From NCBI GenBank assembly GCA_030522415.1, contig CM060113.1:6551967-6615966 (forward strand): 64,000 nucleotides of DNA. The letters run 5' to 3'. Source of the DNA: Channallabes apus. Taxonomy: Eukaryota > Chordata > Actinopteri > Siluriformes > Clariidae. Within the stretch, counting starts at the first letter, position 1; each line of letters opens with the position of its first letter. This document shows, in pieces, positions 12,031 through 23,784 of the stretch. Under the pieces are notes generated by a model that was not told the origin of the DNA, searched no databases, and saw nothing but the letters and a program-made list of their open reading frames with translations. A program made the position numbers and the translations under genes.

Positions 12031-13010
12031 TACCGCTATATTTACTCATAACCGTTGTTGCGATAAGTCATATTTAAAAAAAAAATTGTTTATAAACAGC
12101 TGGTTCAGGTTCACTGTCAAGCTATACAATTACATACAGTATATCTCACTATTGTTCCTCTTTTGAGGGTGTGGTTAAGTGGGTGGATGTAGAGAGCAGG
12201 AGGGGGTGGAGGGGGTAAAACTCTAAGGAAGCTACAGTAGGTGACTAGTAAAGGATGTACATTCATAAATTGATAAATGTCACGTTTTGATATACATTTT
12301 TGTTTTATTTTTAAATCTTATTCTCATTTACATATCATTTAAATTAGCTCTTTAAGCCAGGGTGTATACACATAAAGTGAGAATAAATCTCCATAATATC
12401 ATCCTCAAGCTCAGCCTAGTGGGCAAGTACAGAGTTTAAGTTTTTTTTAAATATATTTTTTCTTCCTCCAGAAGCAATGAACACAAATAGAGGTTAACAC
12501 ACTGTTTGTTTTACACTGTATTTCTTCTTGGCTTCTTTTGGTTAAGCTGTTATATAGATTTCCAGAAATCTTAAGTATATAGTTCCCAGAGGTGTTGTAG
12601 TAATAAAAGGGCACTGTTTATGTTGGCAAGGTTTGCTAGAATATTTTCGGACTTGGCATCAGTGAGTGAAGGAATTAAATATCTTAGGGTGTGCTGTTAG
12701 AGCAAAATACTGTGTTACGATCTTATATGAAGCGGTGATTATTTTCCTCCAACAGCATGTCTCGAAGTCTGGGACGTCCACAAGACAAGTATTGACTCCT
12801 GTTGTAGGCGTCGCACACGTCCCTCCGAATGACCAGTTGCTATAGGAATGATTAAGTCCAATCAGAACCGATAATTGTTGCTTGAAGCTGCGCTGTGGTG
12901 TGAATTGATCTAGTATTTATTCGTATTTCCAACATATAACATGACTGTAATTATCAAGCACGTTAATATGATAAATCTGTGAGCTCTTGTTCTTTTTCTC
13001 TTTCACTCAG
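12031..13010. other. No gene seen; upstream intron
   Basis: AT-rich DNA preceding the ADAMTS-like exon, with TACAGTA sites at 12135 and 12233. The last 25 bases form the splice acceptor tract. I found no earlier exon of the gene in the window. Confidence 0.4.
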
Positions 13011-13182
13011 GCGGGGATGATCCGAACCGAGAAGGAGGAGTTCTTCATCGAGCCGGTAGAAACGGGACATCATGTGACGGAGCAAGAGGACGGTGGCGGC
13101 GGTCGTCCTCACATCGTGTACCGTACTGCTGCCGTGAAGAAGCCTCCCGCTAGCCCGCTAGCCACGGACCTTCGTTCCAGAG
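13011..13182 (+). CDS. Internal exon: prodomain of an ADAMTS2/3/14-type procollagen N-proteinase
   Basis: This is the only host coding sequence I can support. A pyrimidine-rich tract ending in CACTCAG precedes the exon, and AGAG followed by GTCAGC gives a donor at 13183. The 172 nt read GCG GGG ATG onward, giving 57 codons plus one base, so the exon starts in phase 0 and ends in phase 1. The translation contains AGMIRTEKEEFFIEP and, about 17 residues later, HIVYR. From memory of the family, a G(M/L)(I/V)R-x-EEFFIEP block followed by (H)(V/I)VY(R/K) is typical of the propeptide of ADAMTS2, 3 and 14, secreted zinc metalloproteases that remove procollagen N-propeptides. The propeptide is removed by furin-type cleavage further downstream. 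The match looks closest to ADAMTS3, but I cannot choose the paralogue. I found no neighbouring exon, so the flanking introns must be long. A decayed exon is possible but unlikely, since frame and splice sites are intact. Confidence 0.8.
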
Positions 13183-13299
13183 GTCAGCTTTTTTTCTGCC
13201 GTCTTGTTTATAGCGCTAACATGAACATGTGTTTCGAATAAGGTAATTGGTAATAAATCACACACTGGAGGGCTTTCTAGCGTGAATGGCCCGTTAAAG
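13183..13299 (+). other. Start of the intron after the ADAMTS-like exon
   Basis: The splice donor GTCAGC opens the intron, followed by a T run and a short unique stretch. The reading frame closes at 13239-13241 if the donor is ignored, which supports the donor as the real exon end. A Tc1 fragment begins about 110 bp downstream. Confidence 0.5.
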
Positions 13300-13492
13300 A
13301 ATCTTAATTGGATTTAAGTCCAACTTAAAGCAACTCCAAAACCTTCATTTATTTTTTATTTTTTGTGGAGGACGTGGACTTCATGGCGTATTTCGGATCA
13401 TTGTCCTGCTGCATAACCCAAGTGCAAGGTCATGAACTGATGGCCGGACAATTACTTCAGGACTTCAGAATTTATGGTTCCATCAATTATGT
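13300..13492 (-). pseudogene. Tc1-like transposon fragment
   Basis: The plus strand reads TTAATTGGATTTAAGTCCAAC, CAACTCCAAAACCTTCATTT, GGATCATTGTCCTGCTGCAT, AACTGATGGCCGGACA and GGTTCCATCAATTA. This is familiar as the reverse strand of a common fish Tc1-like transposase region. The fragment is short and its coding frame is destroyed. The identification rests on memory of the family. Confidence 0.65.
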
Positions 13493-14330
13493 TATTTCAA
13501 TTAGTATTTCAATACTTTTTTCACGGCACTATATACACATATACAAGATACTGAATCCATATCCAGCATTGCTGCAACCATATCCCTTTTCCTTGTTCTT
13601 TTTATTCCCCGCGGGAATATGCAAGGCGATTCATGGTCAGAATAAAATGCTTCCGAGACGTGTCCGGACAGGCAAGACCGCTCCGGTCTCTGTGCTGCAT
13701 TGTGCATCGCTCCAGCAAAGTGAGGGACCATGAGCTCTTCCAGCAGTTGTCAGAAATGAAGAAAGGATTAGATTATGCAGTATGAGTGCAAGAGAACAAG
13801 GTGTTCAGTTTCAAATGTTTGGCCTATATGTGAAGCCTGTTACTATGGAGCCGGCTGGACTCTTGCTGCGTGTGATCGATGGGGTCGAGCCAGCTTCTGA
13901 ATGTGTTAGCCTTGACACTCTGTTTATGATCCTGCATGCTAAGGGGCAGAACGAGAGTCATGCTGTAACAGTCAGAGGGTTTCAAATCGATATGGCGCGC
14001 GTCGATTTATTAGATAAGGACAAAGGACGTGCTAAAGCTGTAGGCTGATTTCCAATTTAATATTTCAGGAATTTCCTGTTGTCTTCAAATTTTTTTTTGT
14101 GGTGGTTGTTGTTATACTGTATATGCGCATTTACTAGCATCAACAGCAACATGCCCCCTAGTGGTCAAGTGGTAAGCACGTAGGGTTTTTTTCACCTGGG
14201 TTTTCTGCTCAGGCCGTCGGTTTAATATTAATGTTGTTTTGAGGTTGTTTTTGCAACATTGTGTTGTTAAGTGATGTCCTAAAGTCATTCTAAAGTTCAG
14301 AAACAACTTAAAAACAATGTTGTCCCAACA
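13493..14330. other. No gene seen
   Basis: Unique-looking DNA. Bases 13782-14048 hold an 88-codon plus frame (MSAREQGVQFQMFGLYVKP...) that I do not recognise and that has no splice support. One TACTGTA lies at 14115. Confidence 0.3.
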
Positions 14331-14331
14331 C

Positions 14332-14434
14332 AGCACGGTGGTGTAGTGGTTAGCCTTGCACCTCCAGGGTCCAGGTCCCCGCGACCCTGAATACAGGATA
14401 AAGCGGTATAGAAGACGAGTGAGTAAGTGAGTGA
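14332..14434 (+). mobile_element. Family 1 SINE with a large internal deletion
   Basis: The copy keeps the head (GCACGGTGGTGTAGTGGTTAG, then CCTTGCACCTCCAGGGTCC) and joins it directly to the 3-prime end (CCGCGACCCTGAATACAGGA, AAGCGGTATAGAAGACGAG, GTGAGT tail). About 280 bp of body is missing relative to the longest copies. The junction lies in GGTCCAGGTCCCCGCGACC, where head and tail share CCAGG(T/C)CC. Confidence 0.85.
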
Positions 14435-15290
14435 ATTGCCCCAAAGTTGATAACATTGCAAAATTAGCATCACAGCAACATTTTGACAACCCAAAATTCC
14501 TGCTTGGCTGAGACGGACTGAGTATTTCCAGGATTTCTGTGTCTCCGGATCCACCATGAGTCTGACCGGGATCAAGAGTTACTCCAAGTCAGTAAGTGTA
14601 AGCAGTAATAATAATGAAAAGTACCTATAGTACACTGAATATATTTCCATATTTCGTATATATTTCAGTATATATATCATTATAAGAAGTAGGCTATTGT
14701 TTGACATACAAAATTCTATATCCTAAATGTTTTCACTGGCTCACAGATATTTTTTTTACACTCTATCTTCAACATGATTCAAGTTCCAAAAGTGAAAAAA
14801 AAACAACAACAAAAAAACAGGAACCAAGTCTCTTACCTGTGAAAAGGTTGGTAAAGAGGCTGAAGTCATTAAAAGATGCATTCTAGGAATCAGGGGAGGT
14901 TTTGAATGACGAAAGTTTCTTTTTACTAACTGCTGAATTGTTGAAAAATGCTAAATATGGATACTAAAACATAGTATAACATGGGTTAGTTATCATTTGT
15001 CTATATCATAAATTAACTTAACAGCTCATGTGGAAAAAACAGCGACAGTAAAAAAATTGTTTCTGATGAACCCAACTTTTGTCATGCTACCAAATATGGA
15101 CAGGAATCAGCAGTCGTCTGCCAATATGATATTATCACGATACCTCGGTGCTGAAGTGTCACGATTTTATAATTATTCCAAATTCAAGATACAAATTATC
15201 CCCGATTTTGTTACAATTTTAAACCTTTAAAAAAGTTTCATGTGTAATTAAATGTTCCTTATAACATTAGTTTAAAAACCCAAGCGCAGC
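14435..15290. other. No gene seen; AT-rich DNA
   Basis: Spacer between the deleted SINE and the hAT element, with no recognised coding sequence. Confidence 0.35.
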
Positions 15291-15298
15291 ATTTAAAC

Positions 15299-16466
15299 CA
15301 GGGTTGCCCAACTTTTTTTTTAAACAAAGATCTACGTTTTAATTTGTCAGTGTGCCGAGATCTACTGTACCAGTCCAAACAGAAAGCCAGTTGCTATTCA
15401 TAGCATATTTACATATTGAATGTGCACAAACCAAACAGAAAGTAGCCCTAATCCATATATAATAAAATATAGTCTAATTGTAGTGACAATAAAATTGTTA
15501 ACCCTAACCCTAGGTCTTCTTTTGCACCCATGGCTCACACAGCTGTGCCACATCCACAACATCAGTCGACTCGTCAAATTGAAGAGAAAAACTGTTCAAT
15601 ATCCTTCCTTACCTGCGTCTCGACATCCCTCACATTCCCTCACATCGCCGTGTAACAGTGCCACGGGATAATTGCACGTCCTTAACGGCAGCTATGATAT
15701 CACTTTTATTCTTGAAGTCACCAAATAGTGCGTCTGCAGCCCCGACAAAAGCTTCTTTCACAACTTCGCCATCCTTGAAAGACTTCTTGTGTTTTGCAAG
15801 AACGTGACTGACGCGATAAGATGCTACAGTTGCAGCCTTACCCTTGGTGACTGGCCTGGTGAAAATGGACTGCTGTGCTGCTAACTGCCTCTTCAATTCC
15901 TGGACTTTTCGGAGAGCTGATTTAGCCGGAAATCTGCATCGTAGCTTTTGTGCTCGGTTTTGAAATGGCGACCCAAATTGCCCTTTTTTTTTTTTTTTTT
16001 TTTTTTGCTTCTGCCATAGTTGCCTTTTACTTTGCTGAAGTTGCAGCTCTCTCAACTTCTCTAATTAAACATTGAGTCCTTACTAGTAATGTGCCTATAG
16101 CTAAAACCCTGGCTAAATTCAGATTAGCGTACTAGCATACTACTCTCGCTATTTCTGTTATATATTTATATGAAATAGTATGAGTAGTATGTTAGTATGC
16201 GATTTCAAATTCAGCCACTAATTCCGTCGGTTTTTCAGTGCAGAGACGAACGTAATCAGTGATCTTGTAAGGGGAAATAAAGAAATGTTTTTTAAAATAA
16301 GTACAGGGTTTCTTTACTCAAGCAATACTATGTCTATAATGGTTATTGTTTTATTTGAGGTTTGAGGCGTGGATACAGTGAAGAAAGAGAAAGGACAAAC
16401 CAGAAGGCAGTTTACTCTCGCGATCGACTGGAAAGCAGTCTGCGATCGACTGGTTGGGCACACCTG
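15299..16466 (-). mobile_element. hAT-superfamily element, internally deleted, with exact 8-bp target duplication
   Basis: The 8 bp ATTTAAAC occur immediately left (15291-15298) and right (16467-16474) of the element. The ends are CAGGGTTGCCCAAC and, on the other strand, CAGGTGTGCCCAACC, imperfect terminal inverted repeats of about 14 bp. An 8-bp duplication and a CAGGG-type end are hAT hallmarks. The interior holds part of a transposase on the minus strand. The element is 1168 bp, much shorter than an autonomous hAT, so it is a deletion derivative. A TACTGTA lies at 15363. Confidence 0.93.
15500..16055 (-). pseudogene. hAT transposase N-terminal fragment (GTF2IRD2/ZBED5-like)
   Basis: The main open frame (15630-16055, 141 codons) contains ALRKVQELKRQLAAQQSIF, ATVASYRVSHVLAKHKKSF, GEVVKEAFVGAADALFGDF and LSRGTVTRRCEGM. 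In the family this order precedes the catalytic core of hAT transposases related to vertebrate GTF2IRD2 and ZBED5. A stop follows, but about 60 bp further on another frame reads FSLQFDESTDVVDVAQL, which carries the first catalytic Asp region. The BED zinc finger and the rest of the catalytic domain are missing. A T run at about 15986-16006 gives a poly-Lys stretch. It is inactive and resembles a truncated, frameshifted relic rather than a domesticated gene. Confidence 0.85.
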
Positions 16467-16474
16467 ATTTAAAC

Positions 16475-16718
16475 AATACAAATTAACTTTAAATATAAGA
16501 GTTTAACATTTAACTTCAAATTAAACCAAGCAAAAAAGAAAAGCTACATTTTACGTACGTATTTCTGTCATCCGGCATGATTGTTATTTCTAATCAAACA
16601 CTCCTACTGTACCACATGGGATGAAAATGTGTAAATAGTCCAGAGTGCGCCACCTGTAGGAGTATAAAGAAACAATGTTTTTTTTTTTTTTTTTTAAATG
16701 ATGACGGTTTACCGGCTA
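16475..16718. other. Short spacer, no gene
   Basis: AT-rich DNA with one TACTGTA at 16605 and a T run at 16677-16695. Confidence 0.35.
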
Positions 16719-16721
16719 TTG

Positions 16722-16868
16722 TTGTTAGTCTTTCGTCTGCTCCCATCGTAGGGTCACCACAGTGGACCATCCCATCCGCTTGACACGGGTTCTACGCCGG
16801 ACGCAACATTCCCTTTTTATCTGGACTGGTCCTCCGCATGGCACTGAGCCATCAATGCCACACCGCCG
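16722..16868 (-). mobile_element. tRNA-derived SINE (family 2), partial
   Basis: The plus strand shows TCTTTCGTCTGCTCCCATCG, GGTCACCACAGTGGACCATC, TTCTACGCCGGACGC, and then the head remnant GCACTGAGCCATCAATGCC. The element lies on the minus strand with its AAC-rich tail at the left (TTGTTGTTAG). The part with the B-box is missing, so it is internally deleted. Other copies lie at 27017, 34127 and 46862. Confidence 0.75.
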
Positions 16869-17802
16869 CCAATGCCTCTGAATTCTCAAAACTCAACTCA
16901 AAACTCACAGACAGGTGCGGTTTCTAACACGGGCATGCGGGGCTTCTAAAAGCGTGCAATTTGCTAATTACTGCTAATTAGTGCTCGCGGTGTTTTAAGA
17001 CAAGTGTAAGTGTGTGAGTGTAGTTGTAGAATCATCACACAGAAGAATCGTGATTCGTAACTAAACCGCTCCCCATCCACCCCCCCATCTCTACTAGCTA
17101 ACACTGGCTATGCCTAGTCTGGCATACTTTGCAGTACATTCATACAAACTCTAGAAAATTCTAGAATAAGTCACCATTTGTATTGTAATCATCAGTGATT
17201 TCTTCAGATACATGTTTTGACCATAGACTGCAGCACACTCAGCTTCTAATTAAAAATGCTAGAACATTCTCATGCTAGCATGAGACTGAGGTAACAGTGG
17301 TGTGTTAGCAATGGTTGCTAAGCAGTGAGCAGACAGTTAAAAAAATGTAAAAACACAAGCTGTGGTGAAGTAATAGTCAATTAACCAGATTTTTTTATTT
17401 AATGGACTTGTATTTTTATGTAATTTAATTATGTATTTTTTCAGAATGACCAAATTCAGACTTTCTGTTAGTTTTTACACAGAAGAGGATTGCTTTTCTT
17501 TAGGTTCCTCTCAAACGTCTGTCTTAGAAAACTGAGGTTTTCTAAAACAAACAAACAAACAAACAAACAAACAAAACAAAAAAAAAAAAGCTTTTTGATG
17601 TAAGCATTTGTAAAAATCTAAGTCTTATTATTTTTTTATTTTTTAAAGATCTGTGAATTTACTGCACTCTGCTAATTCAGCTTTGTTGTGATGTATCGTA
17701 TCTCTGTGACTTTGGGATTTTTTTCTTGTCATGGTGTGTGCTACAGTGTGCTACAGTTATGAACAGGATCATTGCTATGGTTGTGGCACTGTGTGGGTCC
17801 AG

Positions 17803-17842
<40 letters not shown>

Positions 17843-19470
17843 ATGAGAATCCTGGGTGGGAGTGGAGTGGTAGGGGGGTGGGAAGAGATGGATCAGTCTA
17901 TTCTGGGCACGAGCGCCTGACTCCTGAGCAGCCAATAAAACAGGAAAACGCCCAGGAGATGGGGAACGGCTCTGAGTTTCCATAGGAACGCCTAGCGCAA
18001 ATGAAGAGCTGAATCTGAGACGGAGACAGGACTAAAAGGTGGAGAAAGATGGCTGTAAAGCTTTGCAACTGGTTGTCTAGGCTGGACCGTGATGCTGCTT
18101 TTGAAGAAGTCCAGATTGTCATGTGACCTGGAGCTCTCCAACCCACATGTTGTTTTTTCCCTCATCAGTGGGTTCGTTTTCTCTTTAGAATTTAGATTGC
18201 TTTTACTACTGAGGCAGCTCTGATGATTTGATACGTGGTGCTTCGGTTAGTGCGAATCGCAGCATGAATTTGTAATGATGTTACAGGAAAATTATCAACG
18301 ACAAGGTGATGTGAGGTCCAAAAGAGACAAAAGTAAGCTATTGTGACCAACACAAGATGTTTTATTTCTTTTATACCACTGTAAAACCTAACATGCATAT
18401 ACACCTAATGGAGAAAAAGAGAAAAATGAGCCGAGAACATATTCATTAATATCGAAAATTAACATAGAATATACTGGACTGTTCAAAAGTATTGAGCAAC
18501 CCCTTAGTTCTTCATATTTCCTTTTAAACAGTCAGACTTTCTTGTATTTTTTAAATGTAGTCCTGAGGAAAAGGTCTTCAGGCTTCCTGATGGACTTAAT
18601 AAAAGAAATAATTTTTGTTTGTTAAGCCACATATGAATCACTTAAGCATTTTAAAACATCTAACTGAAGGCATGAACCAGTGAGAAACAGGTGCAGATGA
18701 TCAGGCCGGTGATTAGTATATTGATGATGTTGGAACAGACGAGAGGGGAAATGAGGCTGCTGCAGCTGTTACATTAACAACCAATTTTTTAAGTGTATCT
18801 TTAGGCACTTTTCAGCGTCACACCGTAAAGTATTTATTCCTATTTCTTCCATTTTTTTCTACATCATTTAGGAAATTAAGGATGTAAATCAGAAATCACG
18901 CAGGCTTTAATCACAATTGAAGAAGCTAGTCGACTATTCTTGCAGCAAATCTGCTTCTGTGATCAATTATTTCGGTCTGGAGAATTAGGCGTCCAGCCGA
19001 GTTATCCACCAAAACCAACGTAGTAACACGTAATTGTCACATTCGCTCAGTCCAGATTTGTAAATGCCATTTGAGATTGTGTGTAACACCCACATGAGCT
19101 GTAGATAATAGTGACTTATTAATCATAATTGGCTGGTATTTTCTTTCATGCGGTGCCTCTCGGCTGGATGACTGCTTACGTGGCCAGATAAATCCAGCAC
19201 GTTCATTTAAATTTGTATTGTATATACAAACCTAGTGTGGAATCGTGTGATTTTTTAATTTTTTTTTATTAGCGCCAATGCAAAACCTTTTTTAAAAAGA
19301 TGCCAGAAAAATATTTGAGTGGAAATACTGAAGCTCTTGTCACTGTGTCTTCTGTTGTGTTGTTGTGTCATGATGCTTGTGTCAGTTTGAATCTTTCTCT
19401 ACTGTTCTAAAGCATTTTATAAAGAGAATCAAAAGCACTTTATATCTGTTGATTTTGGAGAGTCCGCAGC
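16869..19470. other. No gene seen; contains (AAAC)n and (GT)n
   Basis: (AAAC)n covers about 17549-17574 and (GT)n about 17805-17841. GGACTGTTCAAAAGTATTGA near 18478 resembles the end of a Tc1-like element, but I could not find a partner end. No TACWGTA lies in 16612-19470, one of the emptiest stretches. Confidence 0.4.
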
Positions 19471-22185
19471 TACAGTACTCCTCCAAAAACACTGTGTGAA
19501 AGGAGCGTGGAAGCGGCCTCCCATGCCGAAGCTACTAAAGCCACTTTCTTTCATAAAAACAAAGTAGTGCACTTAAAAGGAAGAAAGAAGGAAAGAAAAA
19601 CAAGTCATCTTTAGTTCAAGTCCTGCTATTTCCTGCAGGTCAATGAGAGGTCAGGATCTCATGCCAGTCTGCTGCTGATGCTGCTGTGGCTTCATCTCTC
19701 TTTGAATGCGTTTCTGGCAGTACTGGCTGTACTGGCTGCGCTCTTCCGCTGTGGCACGTTGTTGCTGTTTCAAGGGCTCATCGTGACTGTTAAACAAGTA
19801 AAAAGATCCTTACATGCAGGACGAAACAGATTGAACAGATTGAAAGAAACAGATTCACAAAAGTGCGGACAAATAAACACGAGCCTTACAGTAAATCCTT
19901 GAGCTGTGTAAAAGAAGCAGTTGAAGACTCACACGTGGATGTCGTGCTGGAAAGTCTAAAAAGTTGTGCTTTACCGCAAAAATATATATTTAACTTTGCG
20001 TTTGGCTTCCTGCTCCCTGCATCTGCCTTATCTTCACCGATGATTATTAACACCATCATTGTCTCACCGTATCAAAGCGCTTTTTGAATTCTCAGTTCTG
20101 ATTGGTCAGCTGTTGTATTTAATTTTTTTATTTTTTAACCAAGCAGTTTCCATACGTTAACCGTATTTTATATTAATTTATAGATACATTTAATGATTGT
20201 CAGCAATAATTACGTTATAACAGTTGTCTCCTCACCAGTGTCTTTTTTTCCTTCTTCTTCTTTTGCTAGAAAACATGACATTCTGGCATGTTTTTTTTTT
20301 TGGGATCTCGTTGCGTTTTCCCATTTGTTTCCTTTTGACTACTTTCTCATGTGTGATGCCTATAAAAGGCGGCCCCTTAGTCAGAGGCATTTTTGGAGGT
20401 CCTCAGTGCATGTATAACCTTTTATTAGAGCTTTATTTTTGGCTGTTACAAAGTGGTTACACTGGTGACTCCTTTCATACATGTTAAACATAAACGTAAA
20501 ATCTCTTATCATTTAGATCATTTATTTAACATTATTCAGATGCTAAACACATTCTGACCAGTCAAAATGGATTCCATTAGCGTTATATATTAGCCATATT
20601 TACCAGCCCTCTAGCAAAATTTACTTGGCGCACAAAGCAGAAACATTAAATAGCAGCCTGCTTTAAAGGTCCCATACTGTACTATTATTACTATTAAGTT
20701 AACATAGGGCTCAGAGCTGCCCTAGTGTGTGTGTGTGTTAATGCTCCCATTGAAATCCTCCTTAAATAATGCAATTTTCATGCCACAAACACACTCTGTA
20801 TCTTTCGTCTCCCAACCACGCCGTTTCAGTGTCTACTGTATGCAAATGAGCTACTACTGAACCACACCCCAACAACAAGCTAGAAAATTATTTCTTCTTA
20901 GATGAGATCTAATCTCATAACCACCATTTTTGCTTATTTTTTTATTTAATAATTTAATAAATTTTTAACACTGGAGACCCAAATGTCTACAAAAGCTCAA
21001 AATTCCATTTGGCATAACAGGTCCATAGCGATGGTACTAACTAATACTAACAAATTAACCAATGAATTATCAGTAATGTAATCTTTCGAAAATGTTTTTT
21101 CTATATTGTTTTATATATCATATCTGTAGCTCACATATTTATTAACTTGTACACCACAGGACACACATTTGGAATTCAGGCAATGTGCAGTTACTTGGAT
21201 GTTACATTTGGACAGAGAGACAAGAGAAATATTTTCTGTTGTCTTGTTGTTTTTCCGTTCTTTTTTTGTTGTTGTTTTTGTTTGATCTCCTTTAAATTGT
21301 TTTACTAACTAACAAACTAGTTTGTTGGGTTTGTGATGCTCGATTTATTTGAATAAAACTTAAGAAAAAGGTTGCTTTGTTATCATTAAGTAATAGTTAA
21401 GAATAATGTGTGAAATTTGCAAGTCTGGTACAAACTTCCGTAAGGGAGAACTGAATAGAAGGTCTTCCCTGGAGCCTCGTGTACGCGGCACGAAATGAAA
21501 CGATCGTCTTGCAGCACAGCAGAACACTTGAAACCTAATCCATTAGTACCTTCATATTGTAAGTTGTAAACTAGATATCTTAAGTTCTCTGCCATGTATC
21601 AACACCTTGTCTTGCATGCTAATGGAGAACCTAAAATATCCTACTTTTGTGGTGCCATTGCTTTAAAGAGATGTTTTGACATTAGCTCCTTTGCACGTTA
21701 TTAATTTACACTTTTTCGTAATTTCTATTTTTAATACAAGCCACAGTGTTTGACAGAAAAGCTTTTTTTTTTCTTATGGTGACCTGAGAAATGTCCCCAC
21801 CAGGTCAAAAACATGCACAAACAAACGCAATATTTACTCTATTGGCCCGTATTACTGAAGCTTTAGAATGATTGTTGGTGCAATACTCTTGTATTTCAGA
21901 AACGGTTGGTCTTTTGGGATTTCCACTCAATACTCGAGGTTCTACAGTAAGAAAAACTAAAAACAAATAAAGCAGAATTTTTTTTTAAAAAAGCAACAAC
22001 ACTCAATTTATAACACAATTACAGACCTGAATTTGAGAACTTATAATAAGAATGTTTTAAAATGCTTTCTCATAATCATGAAATCATTTAACCTGTAATT
22101 TCTTTTTATTAGTTTTTTTATTGTTTATGCACTAAATGTGCAAAACTTAAAAATTCAAAACAAACAATTCACAAACACAAAAGCA
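19471..22185. other. No gene seen; AT-rich DNA
   Basis: Spacer without recognised exons. Several short frames end at splice-less stops. TACWGTA sites at 19471, 19887, 20675, 20834 and 21943. Confidence 0.35.
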
Positions 22186-22189
22186 AAAA

Positions 22190-22500
22190 CTGAAAGCACA
22201 ACAACATTAAATAAAACACAGCAACATTAATTAATTAAACACGACACAAACTAAACCACAACTTCACCTTAAAACACATTAACTAAAACACAACATTAAA
22301 ATAAACACATTATCTTAAAACTCCAATTAAATAAACAATAACATTAACTTAAAACAAAGTTAAAAAAAAAAAAATAAAGTTAATGTTTTGTAATGTTAGT
22401 GTAGTATTTTAATGTTTTGTATCAGTTAATGTTTTATTTTTGTTAATGTTTGGTTTTAGTTAATGTTGTGTTACAATTAATGTTGCTGCTAACATACTTA
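22190..22500. repeat. Mirror-like array: AACATTAA units, then TTAATGTT units
   Basis: The left half (about 22190-22365) repeats AACATTAA with AAACACA spacers. After an A run the right half (22378-22500) repeats TTAATGTT with TGTTTT spacers. The two halves are imperfect reverse complements, so the region can fold into a long AT-rich hairpin. No coding sequence. Confidence 0.75.
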
Positions 22501-23002
22501 ATGCATTTTCGTTATTTTTGCTGTGTTTGTAATGTTCAAGTTTTCCAATATGATCACAAATGGCTGGACGCTGGAACCGACTCGGTACGGCACGTCTCAG
22601 GGGACGGAGGAGAAAATAAGCGATAAACAATTCAGTCGTGCTGAGTCCGACGCTCTTCAGTCATGTGTTTGGACTGGACAGATTACAGAGCAGAACATTT
22701 AAACATTTCCTTTTTTTTATGGAATCCATAACATCTGTTCCACAAGACCTGATTTTACGGAATAATAACACGCCCAGTCTCGCCAGGGAGAAGCCCAGTG
22801 GACATGAGAAGAACAGGAAGCAGCTGCTTGAAGCATTTCTTTCAGCAAATCTCTGTAATTTTCCTTTCTTTCTATCGTTTTAACTTGAACACCTGGAAGA
22901 GCAATTGATTGAAGTCTATAAAAAGCTGACAGCAGTTCGTCCTTTCATTTCTATTTCATGTTTCTTGGAGTATCCGGAGTTGGTCTACCTGTCAATTAAT
23001 GA

Positions 23003-23092
<90 letters not shown>

Positions 23093-23784
23093 AACTTATA
23101 AGTTACCTACTGTATGCTACAATGGAAGTAAAGCAAGAACTGTTATACCTGTAAACTTATAAAGAATATTTGTCCTTTATTTATAAGTGCAAAATTGCTA
23201 GCAGGTGAAAATTGCTGTAATATACCATGAATAAAACACTTCAGCACATGCTATTGTAAGAAAATCATCATCATTATCAGTGCTACAGGATGTATTTTTG
23301 CAGACATTAAATAAAAAATATATACAAGTCTTTTTAAATATATATTTTGCTAGCATTTTGTTGGCAAACGTATAAATCACAGTGCACACTTGAAGCAGTG
23401 CATTGCTAATCATAGCTTAGGTTTTATCAGCTGAAACTGCACAACTGGTTTCAGGGTAACTCCTGCTTTGGCTGCGTTCCATGTAAGGATGTAATGCGCG
23501 CTTGTACGTTCGAGCTGTCGCTCTCAGAGCCACACCACTATCATTACTTAGCGAGGAGAGTGATGGGAACCCGCAGTGTGTCTCTCTGGGTTAAACAGAG
23601 AAATTGCTGTTTACTTCCTTTGGATATAACACACTCAACAACATATTCGACCCTGAAAATCTCCCACGCATTGGCACACACTCCTTGACTTTATTGTCAA
23701 TTAAAACCGAATCGGTCCTGTCATTTTATTATTTCTTTTTCTTTCTATTCACTTCTTGTATACAGCATTTTTATTTTCTGCAGG
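22501..23784. other. No gene seen; contains a long (CTAT)n microsatellite
   Basis: (CTAT)n covers about 23004-23092, some 22 units. The remainder is unique-looking DNA without coding signature. One TACTGTA lies at 23108. Confidence 0.7.

Noticed and set aside
13782..14048. 88-codon plus frame as a further host exon
   Set aside because: No splice signals at its edges, no recognised motif and ordinary non-coding composition.
18475..18800. Possible Tc1-like left end (GGACTGTTCAAAAG)
   Set aside because: I could not find a matching right end or transposase sequence, so it is only mentioned in the spacer entry.
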